A DNA stretch of 13,019 bases from an uncultured Collinsella sp. (lineage in GTDB: Bacteria > Actinomycetota > Coriobacteriia > Coriobacteriales > Coriobacteriaceae), in NCBI GenBank assembly GCA_902490405.1, contig CABUDS010000047.1:1-13019 (forward strand). Reading direction: 5' to 3'. The notes below the pieces were generated by a model that saw nothing but the letters and a program-made list of their open reading frames with translations, made no database searches and was not told the origin of the DNA. Position 1 is the stretch's first letter, and the number at the start of each line of letters is the position of its first letter. Below, piece after piece: positions 6,623 through 12,107 of this stretch. Position numbers and translations under genes: made by a program.

Positions 6623-7963
6623 GTGAAGTCCCTCACCTCTTTTGCAAAGCGCTCAGCTCAGCTTGCCGCCGGCTTTGTCTGCGCTATCGCCCTTGCCGCT
6701 GGCGTGCCCACCGTCGCCGGCGCCCAAGTACTCACGACCGACAATGTTTGCGGCAAAACCGCCGATGCGCGCGGCATCACGGCCGAAAATCTGCCCGATA
6801 TCGATGCGACCAATGCGCTCGTCATGGGCAAAGACGGCACCGTCTACTATGGGCGCGGCGCCGATGAGCAGGTTAAAATCGCCTCGATCACCAAGGTCAT
6901 GACCGCAATCCTAACCGTCGAGAATTGCAAGATGGACGAGAAGGTCACGGTGAGCAACGACGCAGCCACCGTGGGTAATTCGACCGCCGGCTTGCTCGAA
7001 GGTGACGAGCTTACCGTGGAGCAGGCACTGCGCGGCCTGATGATTCCCTCGGGCAACGACGCCGCCGTCGTGCTCGCCGAATATGTGGGCAAGAAGATCG
7101 ACCCTAAGACCAAAGACGCCGAGGCAACCTTTGTGAAGGCCATGAACGAGCGCGCTAAGAAGCTCGGCTGCACCGGTACGCTTTTTGAAAACCCGCATGG
7201 TCTGGACTTTGATGAGTGGGCTGGCGATATGCACTCAACCGCACACGACGTAGCGCTGATGATGCAGGAGGCCATGAAAAACGACACGATCCGCGAGGTC
7301 GTAGCGAGCGAGGATTCCTGGATCGAGGTCACGGGCGCCGACGGCACCGACCATTCGCATTCCATGGACACGCATAACTATTTGCTGGGCCAAGATGGCA
7401 ACATCGGTGGCAAGACCGGCACCACCGACGACGCGGGCTACTGCTTTACGAGCGCCTACAACCGCGACGGCGACGAGATCTACACTGTTATTTTGAACTC
7501 CACCACCACCGACCAGCGCTTTACCGATACCGCCAGCCTTGCCAACTGGTACTACGGCCACAAGGTGACGGTCGCAATCGCCAACACGCAGGAAAAGACC
7601 GCCAACGGCAACCCGCTTATGGCGCGCATTGGCCAAACCGACTGGACGGATAAGACGATCGACGCCACACTCGCCGATCCTACGGCGCAAGCGACCGTGT
7701 TTTCCCTTGCCGGCGAGGTGACCGAAAAGGTTAGCTACGACGATCTTTCGGGCACGGTGCATGTGGGCGACAAGGTGGGCAGCGTCACGCTCAAGCAGGA
7801 CGGCACCAAGATCGCCGTCATGGACCTAGTTGCCGACGAGGAAGGCGCAGGGCCGAATCCCATTGAATGGCTCCTTGTGAAGCTTGATCGCTTGGGCCGT
7901 CGCATCGACAACCGCCCGCTCACGGCAGAAAGCGAGACCGTCGCCAAGGCGCCCGAGGTGTAG
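6623..7963 (+). CDS. Secreted D-alanyl-D-alanine carboxypeptidase (peptidase S11, DacA/DacF family)
   Basis: 446 residues from GTG 6623. Penicillin-binding serine peptidase that removes the terminal D-Ala from peptidoglycan pentapeptides outside the membrane. The N-terminus MKSLTSFAKRSAQ followed by a hydrophobic core ending in VAGAQV is a signal peptide. The active-site set is complete: SITK (S88, K91), SGN (143-145) and KTG (264-266, in GGKTGTT). A second beta-rich domain follows the catalytic one. Near the C-terminus NPIEWLLVKLDRLGRRID can form an amphipathic helix, the usual PBP5-type membrane anchor. Longer in-frame starts exist upstream (TTG 6512, ATG 6554), but they lie before or in the promoter and would spoil the signal peptide. 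Divergent from the VanR/VanS-like pair, so its expression may respond to that system. A strong terminator follows. Confidence 0.93.
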   Translation: MKSLTSFAKRSAQLAAGFVCAIALAAGVPTVAGAQVLTTDNVCGKTADARGITAENLPDIDATNALVMGKDGTVYYGRGADEQVKIASITKVMTAILTVENCKMDEKVTVSNDAATVGNSTAGLLEGDELTVEQALRGLMIPSGNDAAVVLAEYVGKKIDPKTKDAEATFVKAMNERAKKLGCTGTLFENPHGLDFDEWAGDMHSTAHDVALMMQEAMKNDTIREVVASEDSWIEVTGADGTDHSHSMDTHNYLLGQDGNIGGKTGTTDDAGYCFTSAYNRDGDEIYTVILNSTTTDQRFTDTASLANWYYGHKVTVAIANTQEKTANGNPLMARIGQTDWTDKTIDATLADPTAQATVFSLAGEVTEKVSYDDLSGTVHVGDKVGSVTLKQDGTKIAVMDLVADEEGAGPNPIEWLLVKLDRLGRRIDNRPLTAESETVAKAPEV

Positions 7964-7987
7964 GGCGCAAGAATAATAAGCCCACTG

Positions 7988-8021
7988 AAAGGAGGCGTCC
8001 GAAAGGATGCCTCCTTTTTTT
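7988..8021 (+). terminator. Intrinsic terminator of the carboxypeptidase gene
   Basis: A 13-bp stem, AAAGGAGGCGTCC against GGATGCCTCCTTT (one G-T pair), closed by a GAAA tetraloop and followed by a run of T. It begins 24 bases past the stop codon. Confidence 0.93.
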
Positions 8022-8023
8022 GA

Positions 8024-8040
8024 GGGTTCGAATCCCCAGC
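8024..8040. repeat. Truncated right end of the tRNA-associated repeat (Ser type)
   Basis: GGGTTCGAATCCCCAGC here repeats the T-arm end of the full copy at 8216-8232, but the GC-rich hairpin body is missing; the carboxypeptidase terminator abuts it. Likely the remnant of an earlier copy. Confidence 0.55.
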
Positions 8041-8056
8041 CTCCTTTCTCCGCACC

Positions 8057-8082
8057 AAAAAAGGGCCCCAGATGGGACCCTT
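8057..8082 (-). terminator. Terminator copy behind the tRNA-Ser fragment
   Basis: On the minus strand AAGGGTCCC-ATCT-GGGGCCCTT followed by TTTT. It is the counterpart of the working tRNA-Ser terminator at 8247-8272, duplicated together with the tRNA 3' end. Confidence 0.75.
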
Positions 8083-8096
8083 CTTTCAATTCATAC

Positions 8097-8114
8097 TGGC
8101 GGAGAGCTGGGGAT
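8097..8114 (-). pseudogene. tRNA-Ser 3'-end fragment
   Basis: The plus-strand sequence TGGCGGAGAGCTGGGGAT repeats the last 18 bases of the intact tRNA-Ser (8287-8304), including the CCA end, acceptor strand and 3' half of the T-stem. It stops in the T-loop, where the hairpin repeat begins. No 5' half is present, so it is not a tRNA gene. Confidence 0.8.
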
Positions 8115-8226
8115 GTCCGGGCATGCTGCGCATGCCCTCCGGCTTCAAAGCCTGGCGGCGTTTCGCCCACGGGCTACAAACGCTTTCGCGTTTGCTTAAC
8201 GCCCGTGCCCTCTCGGGTTCGAATCC
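8115..8226. repeat. Multi-hairpin tRNA-associated repeat, copy 1 (tRNA-Ser locus)
   Basis: About 112 bp, GC-rich, between the broken tRNA-Ser 3' end and a T-arm in opposite orientation. Hairpins: GGGCATGC-TGC-GCATGCCC (8119-8137); GGCTT-CA-AAGCC in the middle; a nested hairpin with outer stem CACGGGC/GCCCGTG (8168-8174, 8201-8207) around CAAACGC-TTTC-GCGTTTG (8177-8194). The ends carry inverted AGCTGGGGAT (8105-8114) and ATCCCCAGCT (8223-8232). The body aligns in layout with copies 2 and 3 but differs in sequence. No protein is encoded. Confidence 0.75.
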
Positions 8227-8246
8227 CCAGCTAACGTGGTTCAACT

Positions 8247-8272
8247 AAAAAAGGGCCCCTTTCGGAACCCTT
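8247..8272 (-). terminator. Intrinsic terminator of tRNA-Ser
   Basis: On the minus strand AAGGGTTCC-GAAA-GGGGCCCTT (9 pairs with two G-T) followed by TTTT, 14 bases past the tRNA CCA end. Confidence 0.85.
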
Positions 8273-8286
8273 CTTTAAAGTCTTAC

Positions 8287-8377
8287 TGGCGGAGAGCTGG
8301 GGATTCGAACCCCAGATGCCCTTTTGGGGCATACTCGCTTAGCAGGCGAGCACCTTCGGCCTCTCGGTCAGCTCTCC
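8287..8377 (-). tRNA. tRNA-Ser(GCT)
   Basis: 91 bases including an encoded CCA. Acceptor stem GGAGAGC/GCTCTCC with G discriminator. Anticodon stem CTCGC/GCGAG holds loop CTGCTAA, giving anticodon GCT (reads AGC/AGU serine codons). The long variable arm TGCCC-CAAAA-GGGCA is the class II feature of serine tRNAs. The T-arm is CTGGGGTTCGAATCCCCAG. It has its own promoter and terminator and is the intact version of the fragment at 8097-8114. Confidence 0.97.
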
Positions 8378-8391
8378 GTAACAGCCGTTCT

Positions 8392-8420
8392 ATAGTAACC
8401 AAACAGCCAAGGATGAGCAA
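8392..8420 (-). promoter_or_regulatory. Probable tRNA-Ser promoter
   Basis: TTGCTC (8415-8420), 17-base spacer, TACTAT (8392-8397) on the minus strand, 14 bases before the tRNA 5' end. It lies between the 813-residue gene and the tRNA. Confidence 0.6.
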
Positions 8421-8469
8421 GAGGAAATTTTCTAATTGCCTAGCAGCCTTTCCTTCTTGAAAGCTTCGC

Positions 8470-10911
8470 CTACCCCAGCGAGCGGTTGAGGGAGCCGAGC
8501 TCGTCGTTGCCCATGGTGCGCCACATTTGGAAGATACAACCGCGCGCCAGGAAAAAGAAACCGTTGTCGACCAGTTGCACAGCGGCATCTGCCAGCTGAT
8601 TCGTCACGGCGGACACTGGCGGCAGCTCTAGTCCAGCCTTGTGGATGGTCTCGACCGCTTCCTCGAACGTCGGAGGCTCGCTGACGCCCATCTCGTTCAT
8701 AAGGCCCTGCATTTCTTCCAGCGCGCTGCTGCCCGACTCCTCGCCGCGCGGCACCAGACGGTAACAAGCCAGCGCCAGGTCGAGCTGATCGCAATTCCAA
8801 TAGGCAAACGCCAAGCGATAGAACAGGTAGCCGATTGCAGAACGATCGCTGGCAATACGTAGGCCGTGGCGCGCCACCTCGATAATCTCGTCAAAGCGCT
8901 CCAGACGCGCAAGCACGTTGATGAGCGCAAAGTGCGACTGCATGGACGAGCGCGCCAGATCGTAAAGATGGCGCACCTCGGGCAGTGCTCGTTCAAAGTC
9001 CTCTTGCTCGGCGTAAAAGCTGCAGATCTCGTGCTGGGCAAAGTACAGCGCATCGGGCGCACGAAGGATTCGCACAGAGCGGTCTTCTTCCAACACCGGT
9101 AGCACCATGCGCACCAGCTGGTTATCGCAAAACTGCGTTTGAACCGGACCTGTCGCCAAAAGCTCGGCGACGGCGCACTTAGCCTCCAACTCCTCAACAA
9201 GACGGGAAAAGCCTTCAAAAGCACCTGTACGGTCGACTTTTGCCTGCTCGCGCAATTCAACAACACGGGCCACGTATGGGTCGTCGTCCTCTTCCATGAC
9301 CTCCAGCTCGTCAGCCGTATCGGCAAGCAGCAGATCGCGCAGCGCCGGCGGCAGCATGCGATGGTCATCACGCGGACGAGCATGAACCTCCGCAGGTTCA
9401 ATCGTCTCCGGAGCGGTTGACTCATATGCCTCAAGCACACGCTTGCACGGCATATCGTCCATGTCTATACTCTCAAGATCCTTGGCGACAGGCACGCAAT
9501 CGGCCAGATAGGCCGCGCGCCCAAAGAAATACGTTGCAACAACGCGCTCGCCCTGCTCACTGTCGGGAGCAGCAATCTGCACATAGCAGCGCGTGATGCA
9601 GGTGCCCGCGGCAAAACACGCTGCCGCAAGCGTGAGTGCCACGCGCGCATCGTGCTCCGCGGCCCAGATCGCACGCGCGTCCTCGTCCAACTCGCGCCAG
9701 GCGTCATCTTGAGCGTCGTATTCACGTTGCGGCATGGCATCAACGACAGACTGCCCAAACCGAACGAGCATGATCCCTTCGGCAACGTTTGCCCGATAGG
9801 TATAGTCGAGCCGCGTGACCACGTTAAGTGCCTCGACAATACGCGCGAAGCGGGTACGCACATCCCACTCACCGCCCGGCTGGCAAGCCACCGTACCCGG
9901 TTTGCCCCACGGGTTATCGCTCGAGGCCGCATCAAGCAGTCGGGGAACATCGTTGGTCGTCTTGGCGATATGCCACGCATCAAAGAGCGCGCAGCCCTCA
10001 AGGCTCGGCGAGGATGCCGCAGGGACCAATCCGGCCCCGATGTGCTCAAGGATGCCGGAGAGACGGTTAAGACGGCACTCGATGGCAAGCAGCATGTCAA
10101 TCTCGTCCTGGTCCAGCAGGCTGCGATCAAAATTGAGATAGAAAAGCTTTGAGCGATCGATGCGAGCCAGGCTCATCTCGGACTTAGCGGCGATGGTGCG
10201 CAAGCGAGGCAAGTCAATTTCACTCATAAGGGCGGCGGCATAGCGCTCGATACCGCTCGGATTCTCGGCATGGTCAACGCGGTAGAGCAGCGTCTCGATA
10301 GCGTCAGGTAGCGGTGTCGTGTTAAAGCCCAAAAACACCTCGACCGGCTCGGGCAACTTTACGAGCTTGATCTTGTCGACAACGTTTTGCACACCCTCGT
10401 CGAGTCCGTCGGCGTCCGCCGTGCTCGCAATGGTATTTTCGGAGTCAGTGAATATCACGTAGCGCAGGAACATCGATGCCATGAACTCACCGTAAGGAAG
10501 GGAGCGGGTCGAATTCCATGTCTCGTGATCGGACTGTTCGCGCATGGGACCTTCGGGAGAGCCGACGGTTCGCGCGCGCACGCGCATCGTGCCGTTTGCT
10601 CCCCTCACCATAATCTCACCAATACCGGAGTCCGACTCGTCAAGGACCAGTTCCATGTCGGGATCGTTGGGCAGCGGAGCCTCGCTGACGGGGCGGTCCA
10701 CCTTGTACACCTCACCCGAAACGCTTACGTAGCCCAAAAGCGACACATGGCTTTTGCCAACGAATTCGACGACATAACAAGATTCATGCTGATCCTCGCC
10801 AAAGAGTTTCCAGACCACGCCATATGAACGTCCCGCAGGCTGCTCGGGCATCGCCGGAAAGCGCTTTTTGGGATCGAGAAACCTGAGCTTGTATGTCGGA
10901 CGCTCTGCCAC
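8470..10911 (-). CDS. Uncharacterised 813-residue protein with TPR-like C-terminal helices
   Basis: I do not recognise a named family. GTG start at 10911 with AGGGTG 7 bases upstream; stop at 8470. There is no signal peptide and no clear membrane helix, so it is probably cytoplasmic. The N-terminal part (about 1-170) is mixed beta-like and acidic. The middle (about 200-520) is mostly helical, and an acidic linker (ELEVMEEDDD) follows. Residues about 621-721 hold consecutive helix pairs with TPR-style residues, for example ALYFAQHEICSFYAEQEDFE, IGYLFYRLAFAYWNCDQLDL and ALACYRLVP. This suggests a protein-interaction scaffold. It stands alone between tRNA loci, so neighbours give no functional clue. 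A dyad lies just upstream of the start. Coding is well supported by length and the ribosome site; function is open. Confidence 0.88.
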   Translation of the reverse strand: MAERPTYKLRFLDPKKRFPAMPEQPAGRSYGVVWKLFGEDQHESCYVVEFVGKSHVSLLGYVSVSGEVYKVDRPVSEAPLPNDPDMELVLDESDSGIGEIMVRGANGTMRVRARTVGSPEGPMREQSDHETWNSTRSLPYGEFMASMFLRYVIFTDSENTIASTADADGLDEGVQNVVDKIKLVKLPEPVEVFLGFNTTPLPDAIETLLYRVDHAENPSGIERYAAALMSEIDLPRLRTIAAKSEMSLARIDRSKLFYLNFDRSLLDQDEIDMLLAIECRLNRLSGILEHIGAGLVPAASSPSLEGCALFDAWHIAKTTNDVPRLLDAASSDNPWGKPGTVACQPGGEWDVRTRFARIVEALNVVTRLDYTYRANVAEGIMLVRFGQSVVDAMPQREYDAQDDAWRELDEDARAIWAAEHDARVALTLAAACFAAGTCITRCYVQIAAPDSEQGERVVATYFFGRAAYLADCVPVAKDLESIDMDDMPCKRVLEAYESTAPETIEPAEVHARPRDDHRMLPPALRDLLLADTADELEVMEEDDDPYVARVVELREQAKVDRTGAFEGFSRLVEELEAKCAVAELLATGPVQTQFCDNQLVRMVLPVLEEDRSVRILRAPDALYFAQHEICSFYAEQEDFERALPEVRHLYDLARSSMQSHFALINVLARLERFDEIIEVARHGLRIASDRSAIGYLFYRLAFAYWNCDQLDLALACYRLVPRGEESGSSALEEMQGLMNEMGVSEPPTFEEAVETIHKAGLELPPVSAVTNQLADAAVQLVDNGFFFLARGCIFQMWRTMGNDELGSLNRSLG

Positions 10912-10948
10912 GAAGTATCACCCTGATCGGTCGCTTGAAGAAGGAGTG

Positions 10949-10967
10949 GTCGCGAATTAGTCGCGAC
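10949..10967. promoter_or_regulatory. Dyad operator candidate upstream of the 813-residue gene
   Basis: GTCGCGA-ATTAG-TCGCGAC, a perfect 7-bp inverted repeat, 38 bases before the GTG start. It is just downstream of a weak -10-like TAAGAT (10979-10984, minus), where a repressor could block transcription. An RNA-hairpin role in the leader is the alternative. Confidence 0.4.
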
Positions 10968-11002
10968 ATCTACTCGGAATCTTACACGAGTCGACAGGAA
11001 AT

Positions 11003-11042
11003 CGTCCGCTTTACGCCCGCGCCTCGACCGAGGTTCGAATCC
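11003..11042. repeat. Truncated right end of the tRNA-associated repeat (Arg type)
   Basis: From CGTCCGCTTTACGC through GCCTCGACCGAGG and the T-arm TTCGAATCC, this matches the last 40 bases of copies 2 and 3. The left hairpins are absent. Confidence 0.65.
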
Positions 11043-11055
11043 ATGCGGTGTTTAC

Positions 11056-11087
11056 GTAAAAGAAAAGCCCCCGTTGCCGGAAGCTTT
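11056..11087 (-). terminator. Terminator copy behind the first tRNA-Arg fragment
   Basis: Same sequence as the terminator at 11246-11277 except one base in the stem (GGAAGC for GGGAGC on the plus strand). Stem of about 10 positions with a GCAA loop and a TTTTCTTTT tail on the minus strand. Duplicated with the tRNA 3' end. Confidence 0.75.
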
Positions 11088-11096
11088 AATCTCAAA

Positions 11097-11115
11097 TGGT
11101 GCGGCGTATAGGATT
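11097..11115 (-). pseudogene. tRNA-Arg 3'-end fragment A
   Basis: TGGTGCGGCGTATAGGATT on the plus strand equals the 3' end of the tRNA-Arg genes, from CCA to the T-loop, then breaks off where repeat copy 2 begins. Only the 3' quarter is present. Confidence 0.8.
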
Positions 11116-11231
11116 CCGCGCATCCGCTGCGCGGATCCGCACCGGCTGCGGCCGCCTGCCGGCGTGCTCGCCCGCGGGCTAAAAACGCTCCGCGTTTTCT
11201 TTACGCCCGCGCCTCGACCGAGGTTCGAATC
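11116..11231. repeat. Multi-hairpin tRNA-associated repeat, copy 2 (tRNA-Arg locus)
   Basis: 116 bp. First hairpin ATCCGC-TGC-GCGGAT (11122-11136). A second pairs CCGGC with GCCGG. A nested hairpin has outer stem CGCGGGC/GCCCGCG (11173-11179, 11205-11211) around AAAACGC-TCC-GCGTTTT (11182-11198). CCTCGACCGAGG and the T-arm GGTTCGAATC end it. It is very similar to copy 3 outside the paired positions that change together. Confidence 0.75.
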
Positions 11232-11245
11232 AATGCGGTGTTTAC

Positions 11246-11277
11246 GTAAAAGAAAAGCCCCCGTTGCCGGGAGCTTT
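11246..11277 (-). terminator. Intrinsic terminator of tRNA-Arg copy 1
   Basis: On the minus strand AAAGCTCCCG-GCAA-CGGGGGCTTT (one mismatch) followed by TCTTTT, about 10 bases past the tRNA CCA. Confidence 0.85.
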
Positions 11278-11286
11278 AATCTCAAA

Positions 11287-11363
11287 TGGTGCGGCGTATA
11301 GGATTCGAACCTATGACGTTCTGATTCGTAGTCAGACCCTCTATCCAGCTGAGGTAACGCCGC
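11287..11363 (-). tRNA. tRNA-Arg(ACG), copy 1
   Basis: 77 bases with encoded CCA. Acceptor GCGGCGT/ACGCCGC, A discriminator, anticodon stem TCTGA/TCAGA with loop CTACGAA, anticodon ACG (normally edited to inosine to read CGU/CGC/CGA). T-arm TATAGGTTCGAATCCTATA. Identical to copies 2 and 3. Confidence 0.98.
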
Positions 11364-11375
11364 AACTTGTTGATT

Positions 11376-11404
11376 ATTATGCACAGGGACTGAATAATGG
11401 TCAA
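11376..11404 (-). promoter_or_regulatory. Promoter of tRNA-Arg copy 1
   Basis: TTGACC (11399-11404), exactly 17 bases, CATAAT (11376-11381) on the minus strand, 12 bases before the tRNA 5' end. A strong sigma-70-type match. Confidence 0.85.
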
Positions 11405-11487
11405 GCATTTTTTCAAAAAAAGTTATCGAATTTGATTTTTAATCATTTGGAGGGCTTGGCGCGATCTTCGACGCATCGCGATATAAG

Positions 11488-11512
11488 AAAAGCCTCCGTT
11501 ACCGGAGGCTTT
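11488..11512 (-). terminator. Intrinsic terminator of tRNA-Arg copy 2
   Basis: A perfect 10-bp stem AAAGCCTCCG/CGGAGGCTTT with a GTAA tetraloop, followed by CTTAT on the minus strand. The stretch to its left carries no hairpin repeat, unlike the other two Arg copies. Confidence 0.82.
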
Positions 11513-11522
11513 AAAGTTCAGT

Positions 11523-11599
11523 TGGTGCGGCGTATAGGATTCGAACCTATGACGTTCTGATTCGTAGTCAGACCCTCTATCCAGCTGAGGTAACGCCGC
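11523..11599 (-). tRNA. tRNA-Arg(ACG), copy 2
   Basis: 77 bases, identical to copies 1 and 3, with CCA encoded and anticodon ACG in a CTACGAA loop. It is the only Arg copy without a hairpin repeat directly behind its terminator. Confidence 0.98.
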
Positions 11600-11611
11600 A
11601 ACGCACGGATT

Positions 11612-11640
11612 ATTATGCACGCGAGCCCCCGATGGGTCAA
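11612..11640 (-). promoter_or_regulatory. Promoter of tRNA-Arg copy 2
   Basis: TTGACC (11635-11640), 17-base spacer, CATAAT (11612-11617) on the minus strand. Both hexamers are the same as for copy 1, although the spacer sequence differs. Confidence 0.85.
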
Positions 11641-11686
11641 GCGACAATTAGAAAAAATTTTACGGAGTGATAATTAAGTTGTTCGT

Positions 11687-11708
11687 GCCTCGACCGAGGT
11701 TCGAATCC
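11687..11708. repeat. Short truncated right end of the repeat (Arg type)
   Basis: GCCTCGACCGAGG followed by TTCGAATCC, the terminal 22 bases of the Arg-type repeat, with no hairpin body. It is followed by GCGGTGTTGCC and a terminator copy, like the end at 11003-11042. Confidence 0.6.
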
Positions 11709-11729
11709 ATGCGGTGTTGCCATAAAAGA

Positions 11730-11753
11730 AAAGCCCCCGTTGCCGGAGGCTTT
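11730..11753 (-). terminator. Terminator copy behind the second tRNA-Arg fragment
   Basis: AAAGCCTCCG-GCAA-CGGGGGCTTT on the minus strand (one G-T pair), then TCTTTT. Belongs to the broken tRNA-Arg end at 11764-11782. Confidence 0.75.
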
Positions 11754-11763
11754 CAATTTCAAT

Positions 11764-11782
11764 TGGTGCGGCGTATAGGATT
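11764..11782 (-). pseudogene. tRNA-Arg 3'-end fragment B
   Basis: TGGTGCGGCGTATAGGATT on the plus strand, same 19 bases and same break point in the T-loop as fragment A; repeat copy 3 starts at the next base. Confidence 0.8.
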
Positions 11783-11899
11783 CCGCGCATCCGCTCCGCG
11801 GATCCGCGCCGGCTTCGCCCGCCTGCCGGCGTGCTCGCCCGCTCGCTACGGACGCTCCGCGTCCGCTTCACGCTCGCGCCTCGACCGAGGTTCGAATCC
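11783..11899. repeat. Multi-hairpin tRNA-associated repeat, copy 3 (tRNA-Arg locus)
   Basis: 117 bp. Hairpins: ATCCGC-TCC-GCGGAT (11789-11803); CGCCGGC paired with GCCGGCG; CGGACGC-TCC-GCGTCCG (11849-11865), enclosed by GCGTG/CACGC; then CCTCGACCGAGG and the T-arm TTCGAATCC. Close to copy 2, but the inner stem is changed on both sides. Confidence 0.75.
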
Positions 11900-11918
11900 C
11901 TGTCTGGTCTCCAAAAAA

Positions 11919-11943
11919 GAAAAGCCCCCGTTGCCGGAGGCTT
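11919..11943 (-). terminator. Intrinsic terminator of tRNA-Arg copy 3
   Basis: AAGCCTCCG-GCAA-CGGGGGCTT on the minus strand (one G-T pair), followed by TTCTTTTTT, about 10 bases past the tRNA CCA end. Confidence 0.85.
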
Positions 11944-11953
11944 CAAGTTCAAT

Positions 11954-12030
11954 TGGTGCGGCGTATAGGATTCGAACCTATGACGTTCTGATTCGTAGTC
12001 AGACCCTCTATCCAGCTGAGGTAACGCCGC
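11954..12030 (-). tRNA. tRNA-Arg(ACG), copy 3
   Basis: 77 bases, identical to the other two copies, CCA encoded, anticodon ACG. Its terminator is followed by the end of repeat copy 3. Confidence 0.98.
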
Positions 12031-12041
12031 AGCGCAAAACA

Positions 12042-12071
12042 TATAAAACCACTTTAGCTTATTGGAGTCAA
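12042..12071 (-). promoter_or_regulatory. Promoter of tRNA-Arg copy 3
   Basis: TTGACT (12066-12071), 18 bases, TTTATA (12042-12047) on the minus strand, 11 bases before the tRNA. It differs from the promoters of copies 1 and 2. Confidence 0.75.
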
Positions 12072-12107
12072 GCACAATCTCAAACTTTTTTTTGGAACGC
12101 AGTTTTG

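Larger units (their letters stand above)
7964..8286. other. 323-base intergenic region filled by terminators and tRNA-derived repeat
   Basis: No coding gene. In order: carboxypeptidase terminator (7988-8021), truncated T-arm fragment (8024-8040), terminator copy (8057-8082), tRNA-Ser 3'-end fragment (8097-8114), multi-hairpin repeat (8115-8226) with its T-arm end to 8232, and the tRNA-Ser terminator (8247-8272). Short open frames across this stretch are by-products of the repeats. Confidence 0.8.
10912..11286. other. 375-base intergenic region: promoter side of the 813-residue gene plus tRNA-derived repeats
   Basis: No coding gene seen. Contents: leader and dyad (10912-10990), truncated repeat end (11003-11042), terminator copy (11056-11087), tRNA-Arg 3' fragment (11097-11115), full hairpin repeat copy 2 (11116-11231), and the terminator of the first tRNA-Arg (11246-11277). 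Open frames here are repeat by-products. Confidence 0.8.

Noticed and set aside
4466..7963. Vancomycin-resistance cluster
   Set aside because: The pair is VanR/VanS-like, but vanH, vanA/B ligase and vanX are absent, and the nearby peptidase is an ordinary penicillin-binding carboxypeptidase.
8097..8232. A second functional tRNA at the Ser locus
   Set aside because: Only the 3' quarter is present; no anticodon arm or 5' acceptor strand exists upstream.
7964..8470. Edge of a genomic island integrated at tRNA-Ser
   Set aside because: The duplicated tRNA ends are only about 190 bases apart, and no integrase or excisionase gene is in the window; the intervening DNA is just the hairpin repeat.
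11097..12030. CRISPR array, suggested by regularly repeated sequence
   Set aside because: The repeats are tRNAs, terminators and hairpin units of differing size, with no short uniform repeats, unique spacers or cas genes.
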